Below, in pieces: positions 1-7,852 of a stretch of 59,472 bases of DNA (position 1 is the first letter of the stretch; each line of letters begins with the position of its first letter). Below the pieces are notes generated by a model. It was given only the letters and a program-made list of their open reading frames with translations, did no database searches and had not been told where the DNA came from. The position numbers and the translations under genes are program-made. This DNA is from an uncultured Elusimicrobiales bacterium. Lineage in GTDB: Bacteria > Elusimicrobiota > Elusimicrobia > Elusimicrobiales > Elusimicrobiaceae. The stretch lies in the NCBI GenBank assembly GCA_944324685.1, contig CALUXG010000022.1, forward strand, positions 1 to 59,472. Direction: 5' to 3'.

Positions 1-12
1 TTAGGAGACCTC

Positions 13-714
13 ATGAGCTGCGAAAAATGCACCCCCGAAGTAAAAGAAATGTGCTGCGTCTGCAAAGGCGCCAAGCATGATCCGGCCCCGATCCCCGAAG
101 AAGGGAAATGGGTTAAAGCCAAACAAATTACCGATATCAGCGGTCTGACCCACGGTGTGGGTTGGTGTGCGCCCCAGCAGGGCGCCTGCAAACTGACGCT
201 CAACGTCAAAAACGGCGTGATCAAAGAAGCGTTGGTGGAAACCTTGGGCTGCTCCGGCATGACGCATTCCGCCGCCATGGCCGCGGAAATTCTGCCGGGC
301 AAAACCATTTTGGAAGCGTTGAACTCCGACTTGGTGTGCGACGCCATTAATACCGCCATGCGCGAATTGTTCCTGCAAATCGTTTACGGCCGCACGCAGA
401 GCGCGTTTTCCGATGACGGCTTGCCCATCGGCGCCGGTATGGAAGATTTAGGCAAAGGCCATCGCAGCCAGATCGGCACGATGTACGGCACAGAGGCCAA
501 AGGGCCCCGCTATTTGGAAATGGCCGAGGGATATGTATTGGAAATCGGCTTGGACAAGAACAATGAAATCATCGGTTATAAATTCGTCAACCTCGGGAAA
601 ATGATGGACGCCATCAAACAGGGTACTGACGCTAAAAAAGCCTTTGAAGACAATGTAAAAACCTACGGCCGCTTTGACGAAGCCGTCAAGAAAATTGACC
701 CCCGCAAAGAGTAA
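13..714 (+). CDS. NifU-like iron-sulfur scaffold-type protein
   Basis: A 233-residue cytosolic protein resembling the NifU/IscU N-terminal scaffold fold. Residues 78-100 carry the LGCSGMTHSAAMAAEILPGK stretch, typical of the family's conserved Gly-Cys segment followed by a Gly-Lys-Thr turn. It is cysteine rich: C3, C6, C14, C15 and C17 form an N-terminal cluster, and C52, C59, C80 and C109 lie in the fold. These could bind metal or an Fe-S cluster. An AGGAG ribosome site precedes the ATG by a few bases. The GGGtGRT gene follows after 21 nt, so the two are co-transcribed. Family membership is well supported. A role in Fe-S or metal handling is inferred, and the client is unknown. Confidence 0.75.
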   Translation: MSCEKCTPEVKEMCCVCKGAKHDPAPIPEEGKWVKAKQITDISGLTHGVGWCAPQQGACKLTLNVKNGVIKEALVETLGCSGMTHSAAMAAEILPGKTILEALNSDLVCDAINTAMRELFLQIVYGRTQSAFSDDGLPIGAGMEDLGKGHRSQIGTMYGTEAKGPRYLEMAEGYVLEIGLDKNNEIIGYKFVNLGKMMDAIKQGTDAKKAFEDNVKTYGRFDEAVKKIDPRKE

Positions 715-735
715 GCCCTGCAGGAGAAAAAATTT

Positions 736-1731
736 ATGATTACGTTTGAAGGATACGAGAGAAGAATTGACAAAATCAACGCCGCTTTGAAAGAAGCCGG
801 CATTAAAGATTTGGAAGAAGCGCGCCAAATTTGCTTGGACAAAGGCATTGACGTGGAAAAAATCGTCAAAGGCATTCAGCCTATTGCTTTTGACAATGCC
901 GTTTGGGCTTATACCGTTGGTGCGGCGCTGGCCTTGAAAGCCGGCGTTAAAACCGCCGCCGAAGCCGCCGAAAAAATCGGTGTGGGTCTGCAGAGTTTTT
1001 GTATCCCGGGTTCCGTGGCCGATCAGCGCGCCGTGGGGCTTGGACATGGCAACTTGGGCGCCATGCTTTTGCGTGAAGAAACCAAATGCTTCTGCTTCTT
1101 GGCCGGACATGAAAGTTTTGCCGCCGCGGAAGGCGCCATCGGCATTGCCCGCACCGCCAATAAAGTGCGCAAAACGCCGCTTCGCGTCATTTTGAACGGT
1201 TTGGGCAAAGACGCGGCCTACATCATTTCCCGCATTAACGGTTTTACTTCCGTGGAAACGGAATATGACTACAAAACCGGTGCGCTGAAAATCGTCAGTG
1301 AAAAAGCGTTTTCCGACGGAGATCGCGCCAAAGTGAAATGCTATGGCGCCGATGACGTCAATGAGGGCGTGGCCATTATGCGCCATGAAGGCGTGGATGT
1401 GTCCATCACAGGCAACTCTACCAACCCGACCCGCTTCCAGCATCCGGTGGCCGGCACGTATAAAAAATGGGCCATTGAAAACGGTAAAAAATACTTTTCC
1501 GTGGCTTCCGGCGGCGGTACGGGCCGCACGCTGCATCCGGACAATATGGCCGCCGGTCCCGCTTCGTACGGAATGACCGACACCATGGGCCGCATGCACA
1601 GCGATGCTCAGTTTGCCGGTTCCTCTTCCGTGCCGGCGCACGTGGAGATGATGGGGTTGATTGGTATGGGCAATAACCCGATGGTGGGCGCGACGGTAGC
1701 CGTGGCGGTGGCCGTCTCCGAAGCCAAGTAA
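736..1731 (+). CDS. GGGtGRT family protein
   Basis: A 331-residue soluble protein with the family's signature GGGTGRT at residues 259-265. Glycine-rich and histidine-containing stretches lie around residues 101-131. The family is conserved in anaerobes, has no established reaction, and commonly sits next to a NifU-like gene, as here. No signal peptide or membrane segment is visible. A good GGAG ribosome site lies before the ATG. The pair probably works as a two-component module linked to Fe-S or redox metabolism. This is inferred from the cysteine-rich partner, not from a visible catalytic motif. Confidence 0.85.
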   Translation: MITFEGYERRIDKINAALKEAGIKDLEEARQICLDKGIDVEKIVKGIQPIAFDNAVWAYTVGAALALKAGVKTAAEAAEKIGVGLQSFCIPGSVADQRAVGLGHGNLGAMLLREETKCFCFLAGHESFAAAEGAIGIARTANKVRKTPLRVILNGLGKDAAYIISRINGFTSVETEYDYKTGALKIVSEKAFSDGDRAKVKCYGADDVNEGVAIMRHEGVDVSITGNSTNPTRFQHPVAGTYKKWAIENGKKYFSVASGGGTGRTLHPDNMAAGPASYGMTDTMGRMHSDAQFAGSSSVPAHVEMMGLIGMGNNPMVGATVAVAVAVSEAK

Positions 1732-1756
1732 TAACGGCTTCTTCGGTTGCTTGTAT

Positions 1757-1915
1757 TTACGCGCGGCGGATAAAACGCAAGGTTTTATCCGCCGTTGCTT
1801 TTAGGATAAACAATTTTCCAGATTTAACCCCTTGCGCCGTCTTTTGCCGCTTACATAGCTGGTGCTATGCGGCGCGGCAACTGTCCGGCGAAATCATCTT
1901 AAATTTGAAAAATCA
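1757..1915 (+). repeat. Two-hairpin structured element, copy A
   Basis: It opens with TTACGCGCG and a perfect 12-bp stem, GGCGGATAAAAC at 1765-1776 paired with 1782-1793 around loop GCAAG. After about 50 nt comes a second, two-part hairpin. Its outer stem is TTGCCGC (1844-1850) with GCGGCAA (1874-1880), and its inner stem is CATAGC (1854-1859) with GCTATG (1864-1869) around TGGT. Copy B keeps both hairpins with different stem sequences, so base pairing has been conserved. The first hairpin may also end transcription of the GGGtGRT operon, although its T-run is weak. Confidence 0.7.
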
Positions 1916-1971
1916 TATAATTAGCGCTTTTGGTGCGACGGTTTGCACACGGCCTTTTCAGTTATTCGTTT

Positions 1972-2132
1972 TTACGCGCGAAGCGCAAGACGCAAAGTCT
2001 TGTGCTTCGTTGCATAGTGGGCCAACAATTTCGTAAATTTGGTCTATTTTGCACCGACTCGCGGCTTATGTAGCTGCCGCTACACCGCGCCGCGACTTAA
2101 CGGCGCAAACTAAACGCAAATTTCCAAAATCA
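1972..2132 (+). repeat. Two-hairpin structured element, copy B
   Basis: Same architecture as copy A, about 215 bases downstream. TTACGCGCG is followed by a 13-bp stem (1979-1991 with 1997-2009, one G-T pair, loop GCAAA), then CGTTGC as in copy A. The second hairpin has outer stem TCGCGGC (2059-2065) with GCCGCGA (2089-2095) and inner stem TGTAGC (2069-2074) with GCTACA (2079-2084) around TGCC. Flanks shared with copy A include AACAATTT between the hairpins and AAAATCA at the end. Stem bases differ in compensating pairs. Confidence 0.7.
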
Positions 2133-2279
2133 GGACTGCTGACGCCATATTTTCAGTTACGCGGCATGGTCTGTAGCGGCTGTCTTAAATTCTACGAACA
2201 GACTTTTCAGTCTGTAACTTTATACACCTCCTTCTTTTGCTGATAAAGAGGCCATTTATTGATTGGAAAGGCCTTTTCC

Positions 2280-2379
2280 TTGTTTTATTTTTTTTTTTTG
2301 ATACCCTATACATAGAAAAAAATCAAAAGCCGTTAAGACGTGTTTTTGAACGATTAAACGCTATTTAATGGAGGTAAAA
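2280..2379 (+). promoter_or_regulatory. Pilin upstream cassette 1
   Basis: A TTGTTT hexamer (2280-2285), then exactly 12 T (2288-2299), GATACCC, TATACAT (2307-2313), and a leader containing GTGTTTTTGAAC and ATTAAACGC. The same order and spacing precede the pilin genes at 5827 and 30268. The distance from the end of the T tract to the start codon is about 80 nt in all three. TATACAT is the likely -10 element. The 21-nt gap to the upstream hexamer is longer than usual for a sigma-70 promoter. Confidence 0.65.
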
Positions 2380-2883
2380 GTGAGAAAAGGATTTACGCTG
2401 ATAGAATTGTTGGTGGTTGTGTTAATTATCGGTATTTTGGCGGCGATTGCGCTGCCACAGTATGAGCGAACTGTCAACCGTGTGCGCGTGGCGGAATTGC
2501 AAAATTTAGCCAAGCCTTTGACAACCGCCCAAGAGGCTTATTTTCTGGAAACGGGGGAATATTCCCGAGATTTTGAATATTTGGCGGTTTCCGCCCCGGG
2601 AAACGGCAAATTGTCTTATCGGGAGGGGAGACAGGTTTTAGTTTATCCTAAAGGAAATCGGGTGGAAATAAACGGTACCAACGGACAAGTTTATGCTTAT
2701 AATCCGGATTTGGAATTGCAGATTACTATGGCGGCAGACTATGACGGTTGGGGCTGCGGCGCCGGCACGAATAATAAAGACATGCAGGCCGTGTGCAAAA
2801 ACGCAACGGGTTTAAGTACGGGAAAAAACACAAATTGTTCTTTTGGTCCGTGTATTTTTTATTCTTTGATGGTAAAGAAATAA
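2380..2883 (+). CDS. Type IV pilin-like protein 1
   Basis: A 167-residue pilin or pseudopilin. The N-terminus has the class III signal: short basic leader, Gly4, then Phe-Thr-Leu-Ile-Glu with Glu at mature position 5. A hydrophobic helix through Ala-Leu-Pro-Gln-Tyr-Glu follows. Prepilin peptidase should cut after Gly4 and methylate the new Phe. The globular part is short, with cysteines near the C-terminus that could form disulfide loops. GTG at 2380 is preferred to the in-frame ATG at 2368, because GGAGG at 2370-2374 is correctly placed for GTG and the product then aligns with pilin 2. It could serve in pili, secretion or DNA uptake; no assembly genes lie nearby. Confidence 0.85.
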   Translation: MRKGFTLIELLVVVLIIGILAAIALPQYERTVNRVRVAELQNLAKPLTTAQEAYFLETGEYSRDFEYLAVSAPGNGKLSYREGRQVLVYPKGNRVEINGTNGQVYAYNPDLELQITMAADYDGWGCGAGTNNKDMQAVCKNATGLSTGKNTNCSFGPCIFYSLMVKK

Positions 2884-2891
2884 AAATAATC

Positions 2892-3518
2892 TTACAGGCC
2901 GCGCAGAACGGCCGCCAGAGCCAGCCAGATTATCCACGAGACGGGCAGCCACAAAATTTCCGCCGTTTTCAATCGCGCGGGAGGAAGTTGTTTCGGCAAA
3001 GCGTTGACGCGTTTCTGCAGGGCGCACGGAGCATATAAAAACAGCGCGCCGCCCGCCATGCGCCAAAACAGCGGCAAGGCAGGTATGCATGCCGCCGTCA
3101 ACCCCGTCCAACACAGGGTTCCCCATACGGCGCAGGGGAGGGTCGGCTTTTTGTGCATATATAGACAGGTGCGGTTTAATATGGCGTTAAATTGGTAAAA
3201 CGTAAATACGGTAAAAACGGCCCGCCAAAAAGGTCCTCCTCCCAGCGTTTTGCCGGATGAGTTTTTGTAACCGGCGCAGACGGCTTGCCATTGTTTATAA
3301 GACCAGAAAAATAAGAAAAGCCCTCCGCTCAGCAGATTTAACAACAGCAGTTTGTTAGTGGAAATAAAATAATACCGCACCGCCAGTCCCTGCTTTTGCA
3401 GGCGGATTTTCATTTCTTCCCGTTTGGCCTCGGAAGCATAATCCCACCGTTTTATGCCCAGCGCATAGACCGCGTACAGGATGGCCGTCCCCAGCAAAAT
3501 ATTCATCAGCTTTTCCAT
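2892..3518 (-). CDS. Polytopic membrane protein, unknown function
   Basis: A 208-residue protein not assigned to a family. Hydrophobic segments lie near the start, at about residues 55-75, near 125-150 and at the C-terminus, giving roughly four membrane passes. The loop after the first segment is basic. I start it at ATG 3518 because a perfect TATAAT on the minus strand (3525-3530) ends 6 nt before it, which suggests a leaderless message. A TTG at 3548 would add ten residues but lies upstream of that -10 element. It is convergent with pilin 1, and the stops are 8 nt apart. Confidence 0.6.
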   Translation of the reverse strand: MEKLMNILLGTAILYAVYALGIKRWDYASEAKREEMKIRLQKQGLAVRYYFISTNKLLLLNLLSGGLFLFFWSYKQWQAVCAGYKNSSGKTLGGGPFWRAVFTVFTFYQFNAILNRTCLYMHKKPTLPCAVWGTLCWTGLTAACIPALPLFWRMAGGALFLYAPCALQKRVNALPKQLPPARLKTAEILWLPVSWIIWLALAAVLRGL

Positions 3519-3588
3519 ATAAGTATTATAAATATTTTCTGTTTTCAAAGAAACCTTTTTCCGGTTTTTTCCGTACGCGCGCGAAAAA

Positions 3589-3602
3589 TGCTAAAATATA
3601 AT
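3589..3602 (+). promoter_or_regulatory. typA promoter (-10 region)
   Basis: TGCTAAAAT at 3589-3597 overlaps TATAAT at 3597-3602. No convincing -35 is seen. The leader of about 100 nt contains an ACCTCA/TGAGGT hairpin near 3646-3665. Confidence 0.5.
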
Positions 3603-3706
3603 ATCTGCAAAGATTAAGATGCGGCGGGGCTTCCCGCACAATGAACACCTCATATTCTGTGAGGTTGTTTTTTGCGGAAATTTGAATACGGAAGAAGAAA
3701 CAGTGT

Positions 3707-5554
3707 ATGAGTAATGTTCGCAGTGATGTACGCAACGTGGCTATCATCGCGCACGTGGACCACGGTAAAACTACCGTTGTGGACGCGCTTTTGAAATTGG
3801 CGGGGGAATTTAACGTAAAAGAGGATCAAGCCCAGCAAACCGTGCTGGACTCCAACCCTTTGGAACGCGAGCGCGGAATTACCATTTTATCCAAGTGTAC
3901 ATCCGTGAAATACAAGGGCCATACCATCAATATCGTAGACACCCCGGGACATGCGGACTTCGGCAGCGAAGTGGAACGCGTGCTGCGCATGGTGGACGGG
4001 GCTATACTCATGGTAGACGCTGTGGAAGGGCCTATGCCTCAAACGCGTTTTGTGTTGCGCAAAGCGTTGGCATTAGGCTTGCGGCCCATAGTGGTCATCA
4101 ATAAAATGGACCGTGAACATATACGCCCCAGCGAAGTGGTGGACGACGTGTTTAATCTGTTTATGGAGCTGGGCGCCACCGATGAACAGTTGGATTTCCC
4201 TATTTTGTACGCTTCCGGCCGAGAAGGCTGGGCCAGCGTAAAAATGGAGGAAAAAGGAAAGGATATTTCTCCTCTGTTAGATACCATTATTTCACATGTG
4301 CCCGCGCCGCTGGCTATGCCTGATGACCCGCTGCAAATGCAGGTAACCATGCTTGATTACAACAATTTTTTGGGACATGTGGGCATCGGCCGTATTCTGG
4401 CGGGCAAAATTACGCGCGGTCAAAATGTCGTACTTATTCATCATGACGGCAGGCAGACGCCTTCCAAAGCTGTTAAGATTGAAATGTTTGAGGGGTTGGG
4501 CAAAAGAGAAGTGGAGCAAGCCATGGCGGGGGATATTGTGTCCGTTTCCGGTTTGGAAGGGGTGGACGTGGGTGATACCGTGTGCCAGCCGGATTTCCCC
4601 ATGCCGCTGCCTCCGTTGGCTATTGACGAGCCGACCATGTCCATGGACTTTATGGTCAACGACAGCCCTTTCTCCGGTCAAGAGGGTAAATTTGTTACCA
4701 GCCGCCATTTGAAAAACCGCTTGGAAAAAGAAGCCCAGACCAATGTGGGCCTTAAAGTCGTGCCGCTGGAAGGAGAAGGAAAATTCAAAGTGTACGGCCG
4801 CGGAGAGCTGCACTTAACCGTGTTGATTGAAAATATGCGGCGGGAAGGATTTGAACTGGCGGTGTCCTCTCCCGAAGTCATTTATAAAGAAGAAAATGGC
4901 CAGATTTTAGAACCCATGGAATATTTGGTGCTGGACATAAAGTCCGAGTATCAGGGTGCCGTGTTCACGCTGGTGGGGCAACGTGCGGCCCGTCTGGAAA
5001 ATATGGTGGCCGAAGGGCAGGACCGGCTGCGCTTGGAATATTTGATTCCTTCGCGTGCGCTGATTGGTTTTAAAAATGATTTCTTAACCGGCACGCGCGG
5101 GACGGGAATTATGCATCACAGTTTCCATGGATATTTTCCCAAAGTGAATCTGCCTCCGCTTCGCCATAACGGCGTGTTGGTGGCCAAAGAGGACGGCGTA
5201 ACAACGGCTTATGCATTATTTGCTTTGGAAAATGGCGGTGAATTGTTTTTGGGACCCGGGGAAAAGGTGTATGCCGGAGAAATTGTGGGGGAAAACTCCC
5301 GCGATAATGATTTGGTCGTTAACCCCTGCAAAGCGAAACATTTAAGCAATATGCGCAGTTCCTCCAGCGATGAATCCTATACGCTGACACCGCCGCGCCG
5401 CATGACGCTGGAGCAGGCGGTGGAATATATCGCGCCGGACGAATTGGTGGAGATTACACCTAAATCTTTGCGCTTGCGCAAGAAAATTTTGGTACATCAT
5501 TTGCGCAAGAGAGCGGCAATTGCGGAAGAAAAAATGTTAGAGGGGGAAATATAA
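3707..5554 (+). CDS. typA: Ribosome-associated GTPase TypA/BipA
   Basis: 615 residues, the usual length. This translational GTPase binds 70S ribosomes and supports 50S assembly and stress growth. The G domain shows AHVDHGKT at 15-22, RERGIT near 54-59, DTPGH at 78-82 and NKMD at 132-135. These are followed by the beta-barrel domain II, the EF-G-like domains and the TypA-specific C-terminal domain. It is complete with no odd residues. It stands alone, followed by a strong terminator at 5662-5693. Confidence 0.96.
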   Translation: MSNVRSDVRNVAIIAHVDHGKTTVVDALLKLAGEFNVKEDQAQQTVLDSNPLERERGITILSKCTSVKYKGHTINIVDTPGHADFGSEVERVLRMVDGAILMVDAVEGPMPQTRFVLRKALALGLRPIVVINKMDREHIRPSEVVDDVFNLFMELGATDEQLDFPILYASGREGWASVKMEEKGKDISPLLDTIISHVPAPLAMPDDPLQMQVTMLDYNNFLGHVGIGRILAGKITRGQNVVLIHHDGRQTPSKAVKIEMFEGLGKREVEQAMAGDIVSVSGLEGVDVGDTVCQPDFPMPLPPLAIDEPTMSMDFMVNDSPFSGQEGKFVTSRHLKNRLEKEAQTNVGLKVVPLEGEGKFKVYGRGELHLTVLIENMRREGFELAVSSPEVIYKEENGQILEPMEYLVLDIKSEYQGAVFTLVGQRAARLENMVAEGQDRLRLEYLIPSRALIGFKNDFLTGTRGTGIMHHSFHGYFPKVNLPPLRHNGVLVAKEDGVTTAYALFALENGGELFLGPGEKVYAGEIVGENSRDNDLVVNPCKAKHLSNMRSSSSDESYTLTPPRRMTLEQAVEYIAPDELVEITPKSLRLRKKILVHHLRKRAAIAEEKMLEGEI

Positions 5555-5661
5555 ACGAATGCCTGTTGCCATGCATAAGGAAAAAATAAAACTCCTGTGT
5601 GTTTGTTCCTCGTGAAGTGTAAATACTCCTTGTGTTTGTAATAACGGTCGGTTGTCGTTCT

Positions 5662-5693
5662 AAAAAAATCCCCTTTCGGAAGGGGATTTTTTT
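5662..5693 (+). terminator. Terminator after typA
   Basis: AAAAAAATCCCC, loop TTTCGGAA, then GGGGATTTTTTT. It could act on both strands. Confidence 0.85.
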
Positions 5694-5725
5694 AGGCCGT
5701 TTTTTGCTTGTTTTCTTGCTGAAGC

Positions 5726-5826
5726 TTGACTCGTTTTTTTTTTTTGATACCCCTATACATGGCGAAAAATCAAACGCCGCTGAGACGTGTTTTTGAACAA
5801 TTAAACGCTGTTATAGGAAGAAAAAA
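5726..5826 (+). promoter_or_regulatory. Pilin upstream cassette 2
   Basis: TTGACT (5726-5731), CG, 12 T (5734-5745), GATACCCC, TATACAT (5754-5760), then a leader with GAGACGTGTTTTTGAAC and ATTAAACGC. It matches the cassettes at 2280 and 30169 in order and spacing. The gap between TTGACT and TATACA is 22 nt. Confidence 0.65.
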
Positions 5827-6315
5827 ATGAGAAAAGGTTTTACTTTGATTGAATTGTTGGTAGTCGTACTTATTATTGGCATTTTGTCTGCCATTGCCTT
5901 GCCGCAATATGAGCGTGCGGTGGAAAAGGCGCGCGCTTCGGAAGCCATGCTGATGCTCCGCAGCATAGCGCAGGCCAATGAACGGTATCGTTTGGCCAAT
6001 GGCGTTTATACCAGCGATTATGCGGATTTGGACATAGAACTGCCCGGGGAAAAGGTGGAATATGCCAGTCTTATTCGTTTGCAGACAAAAGATTTTAATT
6101 ATGCCCCCAGCGGAACAGCAAGCGGCTCCGTTCAAACGCCTCAATTAGACAAATATATCGCTTTAGCGAACCGTCTGCCGGCCGGAACAAAATATTATTT
6201 ATACATTGAGCCGCAAGACAATACGATTTATTGTCAAGATTATAACTGGGGCAAAGAAAAATGGTGTCCTAAAATATCCACCGGAAAGAAAAAAGGCAGT
6301 TCTTATATTATGTAG
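5827..6315 (+). CDS. Type IV pilin-like protein 2
   Basis: 162 residues. It starts MRKGFTLIELL, with the same cleavage site and hydrophobic helix as pilin 1. The globular domain differs: an alpha-helical stretch with an Asn-Glu-Arg-Tyr and Gly-Val-Tyr-Thr pattern, then a strand region ending in two cysteines near residues 136 and 148 that may form a disulfide. The gene stands alone between its cassette and a terminator. It is a full-length minor or major pilin candidate; its role cannot be assigned without the rest of the pilus genes. Confidence 0.88.
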   Translation: MRKGFTLIELLVVVLIIGILSAIALPQYERAVEKARASEAMLMLRSIAQANERYRLANGVYTSDYADLDIELPGEKVEYASLIRLQTKDFNYAPSGTASGSVQTPQLDKYIALANRLPAGTKYYLYIEPQDNTIYCQDYNWGKEKWCPKISTGKKKGSSYIM

Positions 6316-6328
6316 TGTTTGTTTATCT

Positions 6329-6366
6329 AAAAAACCCCGCTCTTTATTTTAAGAGCGGGGTTTTTT
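6329..6366. terminator. Bidirectional terminator, pilin 2 / frr
   Basis: AAAAAACCCCGCTCTT, loop TATTTT, then AAGAGCGGGGTTTTTT. It lies between two convergent genes and has T-runs on both strands. Confidence 0.9.
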
Positions 6367-6380
6367 GTTTTCAGCAAATC

Positions 6381-6944
6381 TTATACTTTCATAATTTCGG
6401 CTTCTTTGTCGGCTACCAATTTGTCAATTTGCGCAATGTTGGCGTCGGTGGCCTTTTGCACGTCGGTTTCGTAGCGTTTGAGGTCGTCCTCTGTAACTTC
6501 ACCGGCCTTTTGGGCTTTTTTCACTTTTTCCAAAATGTCGCGGCGAGTATTGCGTACGGCCACCTTAAAATCTTCACTCATTTTGGCAATGTTTTTAGCC
6601 AGCGTTTTGCGCCGTTCTTCGGTCATGGAAGGAAGAGTAATGCGCACTACTTTGCCGTCATTGACGGGGCTGGCTCCCAAATCGGCTTTTTGCAAGGCTT
6701 TGTCAATATCATTTAAGGAAGAAATGTCCCACGGTTGTATTTCCAATGTTTTGGCGTCCAAGACATTAATCATGGCCATTTGTTTGAGCGGCGTGGGGGT
6801 GCCGTAATATTCCACACGGATGTTTTCCAACAATTGCGCGCTGGCACGGCCCGTGCGAATGGTGGCCAAATCTTGGCGCAGTTTTTCCACATGTCCGGCC
6901 ATTTCGTTTTTGCCTTTGTTGATAAATTCGTTTATTCCTTCCAT
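6381..6944 (-). CDS. frr: Ribosome recycling factor
   Basis: 187 residues, full length. With EF-G it splits post-termination ribosomes. The long three-helix bundle and the family segments are present: TIRTGRAS near 28-35, YYGTPTPL near 47-54, and TEERRKTLAK near 109-118. It is last in the order rpsB, tsf, pyrH, frr. The gap to pyrH contains its own extended -10 promoter, so it may be transcribed apart from pyrH as well. Confidence 0.97.
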   Translation of the reverse strand: MEGINEFINKGKNEMAGHVEKLRQDLATIRTGRASAQLLENIRVEYYGTPTPLKQMAMINVLDAKTLEIQPWDISSLNDIDKALQKADLGASPVNDGKVVRITLPSMTEERRKTLAKNIAKMSEDFKVAVRNTRRDILEKVKKAQKAGEVTEDDLKRYETDVQKATDANIAQIDKLVADKEAEIMKV

Positions 6945-6970
6945 ATTGTCCTCTGATAATAAGTTTTATT

Positions 6971-6983
6971 TATTATAGCAATT
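6971..6983 (-). promoter_or_regulatory. frr promoter (extended -10)
   Basis: On the minus strand it reads AATTGCTATAATA, with TATAAT at 6972-6977. It is one of the recurring TTTGCTAYAATA-type promoters. The leader is about 25 nt. Confidence 0.6.
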
Positions 6984-7005
6984 CTGTCGCCTGCTCGGCG
7001 CAAAA

Positions 7006-7725
7006 TCAATAAATGAGCGTACCGATGTCTTCTCCGCATACGGCACGTTTGATGTTGCCTTTTTTATGCAAGTTGAAGACTTGTACGGATACTTGATTTT
7101 CCATGCAGATGGCCAAAGCGGCCGTATCCATAAACTGCAGATGTTTAGCGATGGCTTCTTTGAAAGAAATCTTTTTAATGCGTTTGGCGTGCGGATTTTT
7201 TTTTGGATCGCTGTCGTATACCCCATCTACTTGCGTGGCTTTTAAGAGTACGTCGGCGTTAATTTCGGATGCACGCAAAGCCGCGGCGCTGTCGGTGGTA
7301 AAATAAGGATTACCCGTCCCTCCGGCGAAAATGACGACCCGTCCTTTTTCCAAATGGCGCAAAGCGCGTCTGCGTACGAAAGGTTCCGCCATTTGGTAAA
7401 TATTGACGGAAGTCTGCACGCGCGTCGGCACGCCCAATTCTTCCAGCGCCGATTGCAGCGCTATGGCGTTAATGACGGTGGCCAGCATCCCCATACTGTC
7501 GGAATTGACGCGGTCAATGACGCCGCCTCCGTCCCGCAAGCCCCGCCAAATGTTTCCGCCGCCGATGACGATGGCCAGCTGACAGCCGGTTTTATGCACT
7601 TGGGCTATTTCCTGCGCTATGGCTTTCAGCGGCGCCGGATCGACGCCGCGGCAGCCGTCATTGCTTAATGCTTCGCCGGAAAGTTTAAGTAAAATTCTTC
7701 TTTTGCAGAGATTTTTTTTGACCAT
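7006..7725 (-). CDS. pyrH: UMP kinase
   Basis: 239 residues. It phosphorylates UMP to UDP in pyrimidine synthesis and forms a hexamer. The amino acid kinase fold shows KLSGEAL near 14-20, the Gly-rich IGGGNIWRG near 54-62, DSMGMLATVINA near 75-86, and the uridine and ATP site segments AGGTGNPYFTTDSAAALRA and DGVYDSDPKKNP. It is complete. An extended -10 promoter lies immediately upstream, after the tsf terminator, so it is not simply read from rpsB-tsf. Confidence 0.97.
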   Translation of the reverse strand: MVKKNLCKRRILLKLSGEALSNDGCRGVDPAPLKAIAQEIAQVHKTGCQLAIVIGGGNIWRGLRDGGGVIDRVNSDSMGMLATVINAIALQSALEELGVPTRVQTSVNIYQMAEPFVRRRALRHLEKGRVVIFAGGTGNPYFTTDSAAALRASEINADVLLKATQVDGVYDSDPKKNPHAKRIKKISFKEAIAKHLQFMDTAALAICMENQVSVQVFNLHKKGNIKRAVCGEDIGTLIY

Positions 7726-7747
7726 AAATTCCTCACGGGTTTTTTTT

Positions 7748-7758
7748 ATTCTAGCAAA
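7748..7758 (-). promoter_or_regulatory. pyrH promoter (extended -10)
   Basis: On the minus strand TTTGCTAGAAT, with the -10 at 7748-7753, about 22 nt before the pyrH start. Confidence 0.55.
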
Positions 7759-7819
7759 AATGGGGGAAAAGTTTTTCCTTGTCTGAGAAGCTTTTTTCTT
7801 CCCCGCGCCCGCAGGGCAG

Positions 7820-7847
7820 AAAAAAGCCCCTCATGAGAGGGGCTTTT
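7820..7847 (-). terminator. Terminator after tsf
   Basis: AAAAGCCCCTCTCATGAGG folds into a 9-10 bp stem with a T-run on the minus strand. It begins within a few bases of the tsf stop and separates rpsB-tsf from pyrH. Confidence 0.85.
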
Positions 7848-7852
7848 AGAGG

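Larger units (their letters stand above)
1732..2379. other. Gene-poor stretch with structured repeats
   Basis: About 650 bases without a credible gene. The short open frames here lack ribosome sites and cross the hairpins. It holds two diverged copies of a two-hairpin element (1757-1915 and 1972-2132), a further 7-bp stem at 2198-2215 with loop TTTC, and from about 2280 the regulatory cassette of the following pilin gene. Confidence 0.7.

Noticed and set aside
1765-2009. CRISPR-like repeats or integron attC sites
   Set aside because: Only two copies, long and diverged, with no spacers, and no cas or integrase gene nearby.
2049-2243. 64-codon frame
   Set aside because: Crosses the second hairpin of copy B, has no ribosome site and no recognisable protein features.
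2930-2938. Single DnaA-box-like TTATCCACG
   Set aside because: Isolated and inside a coding gene; an origin needs a cluster.
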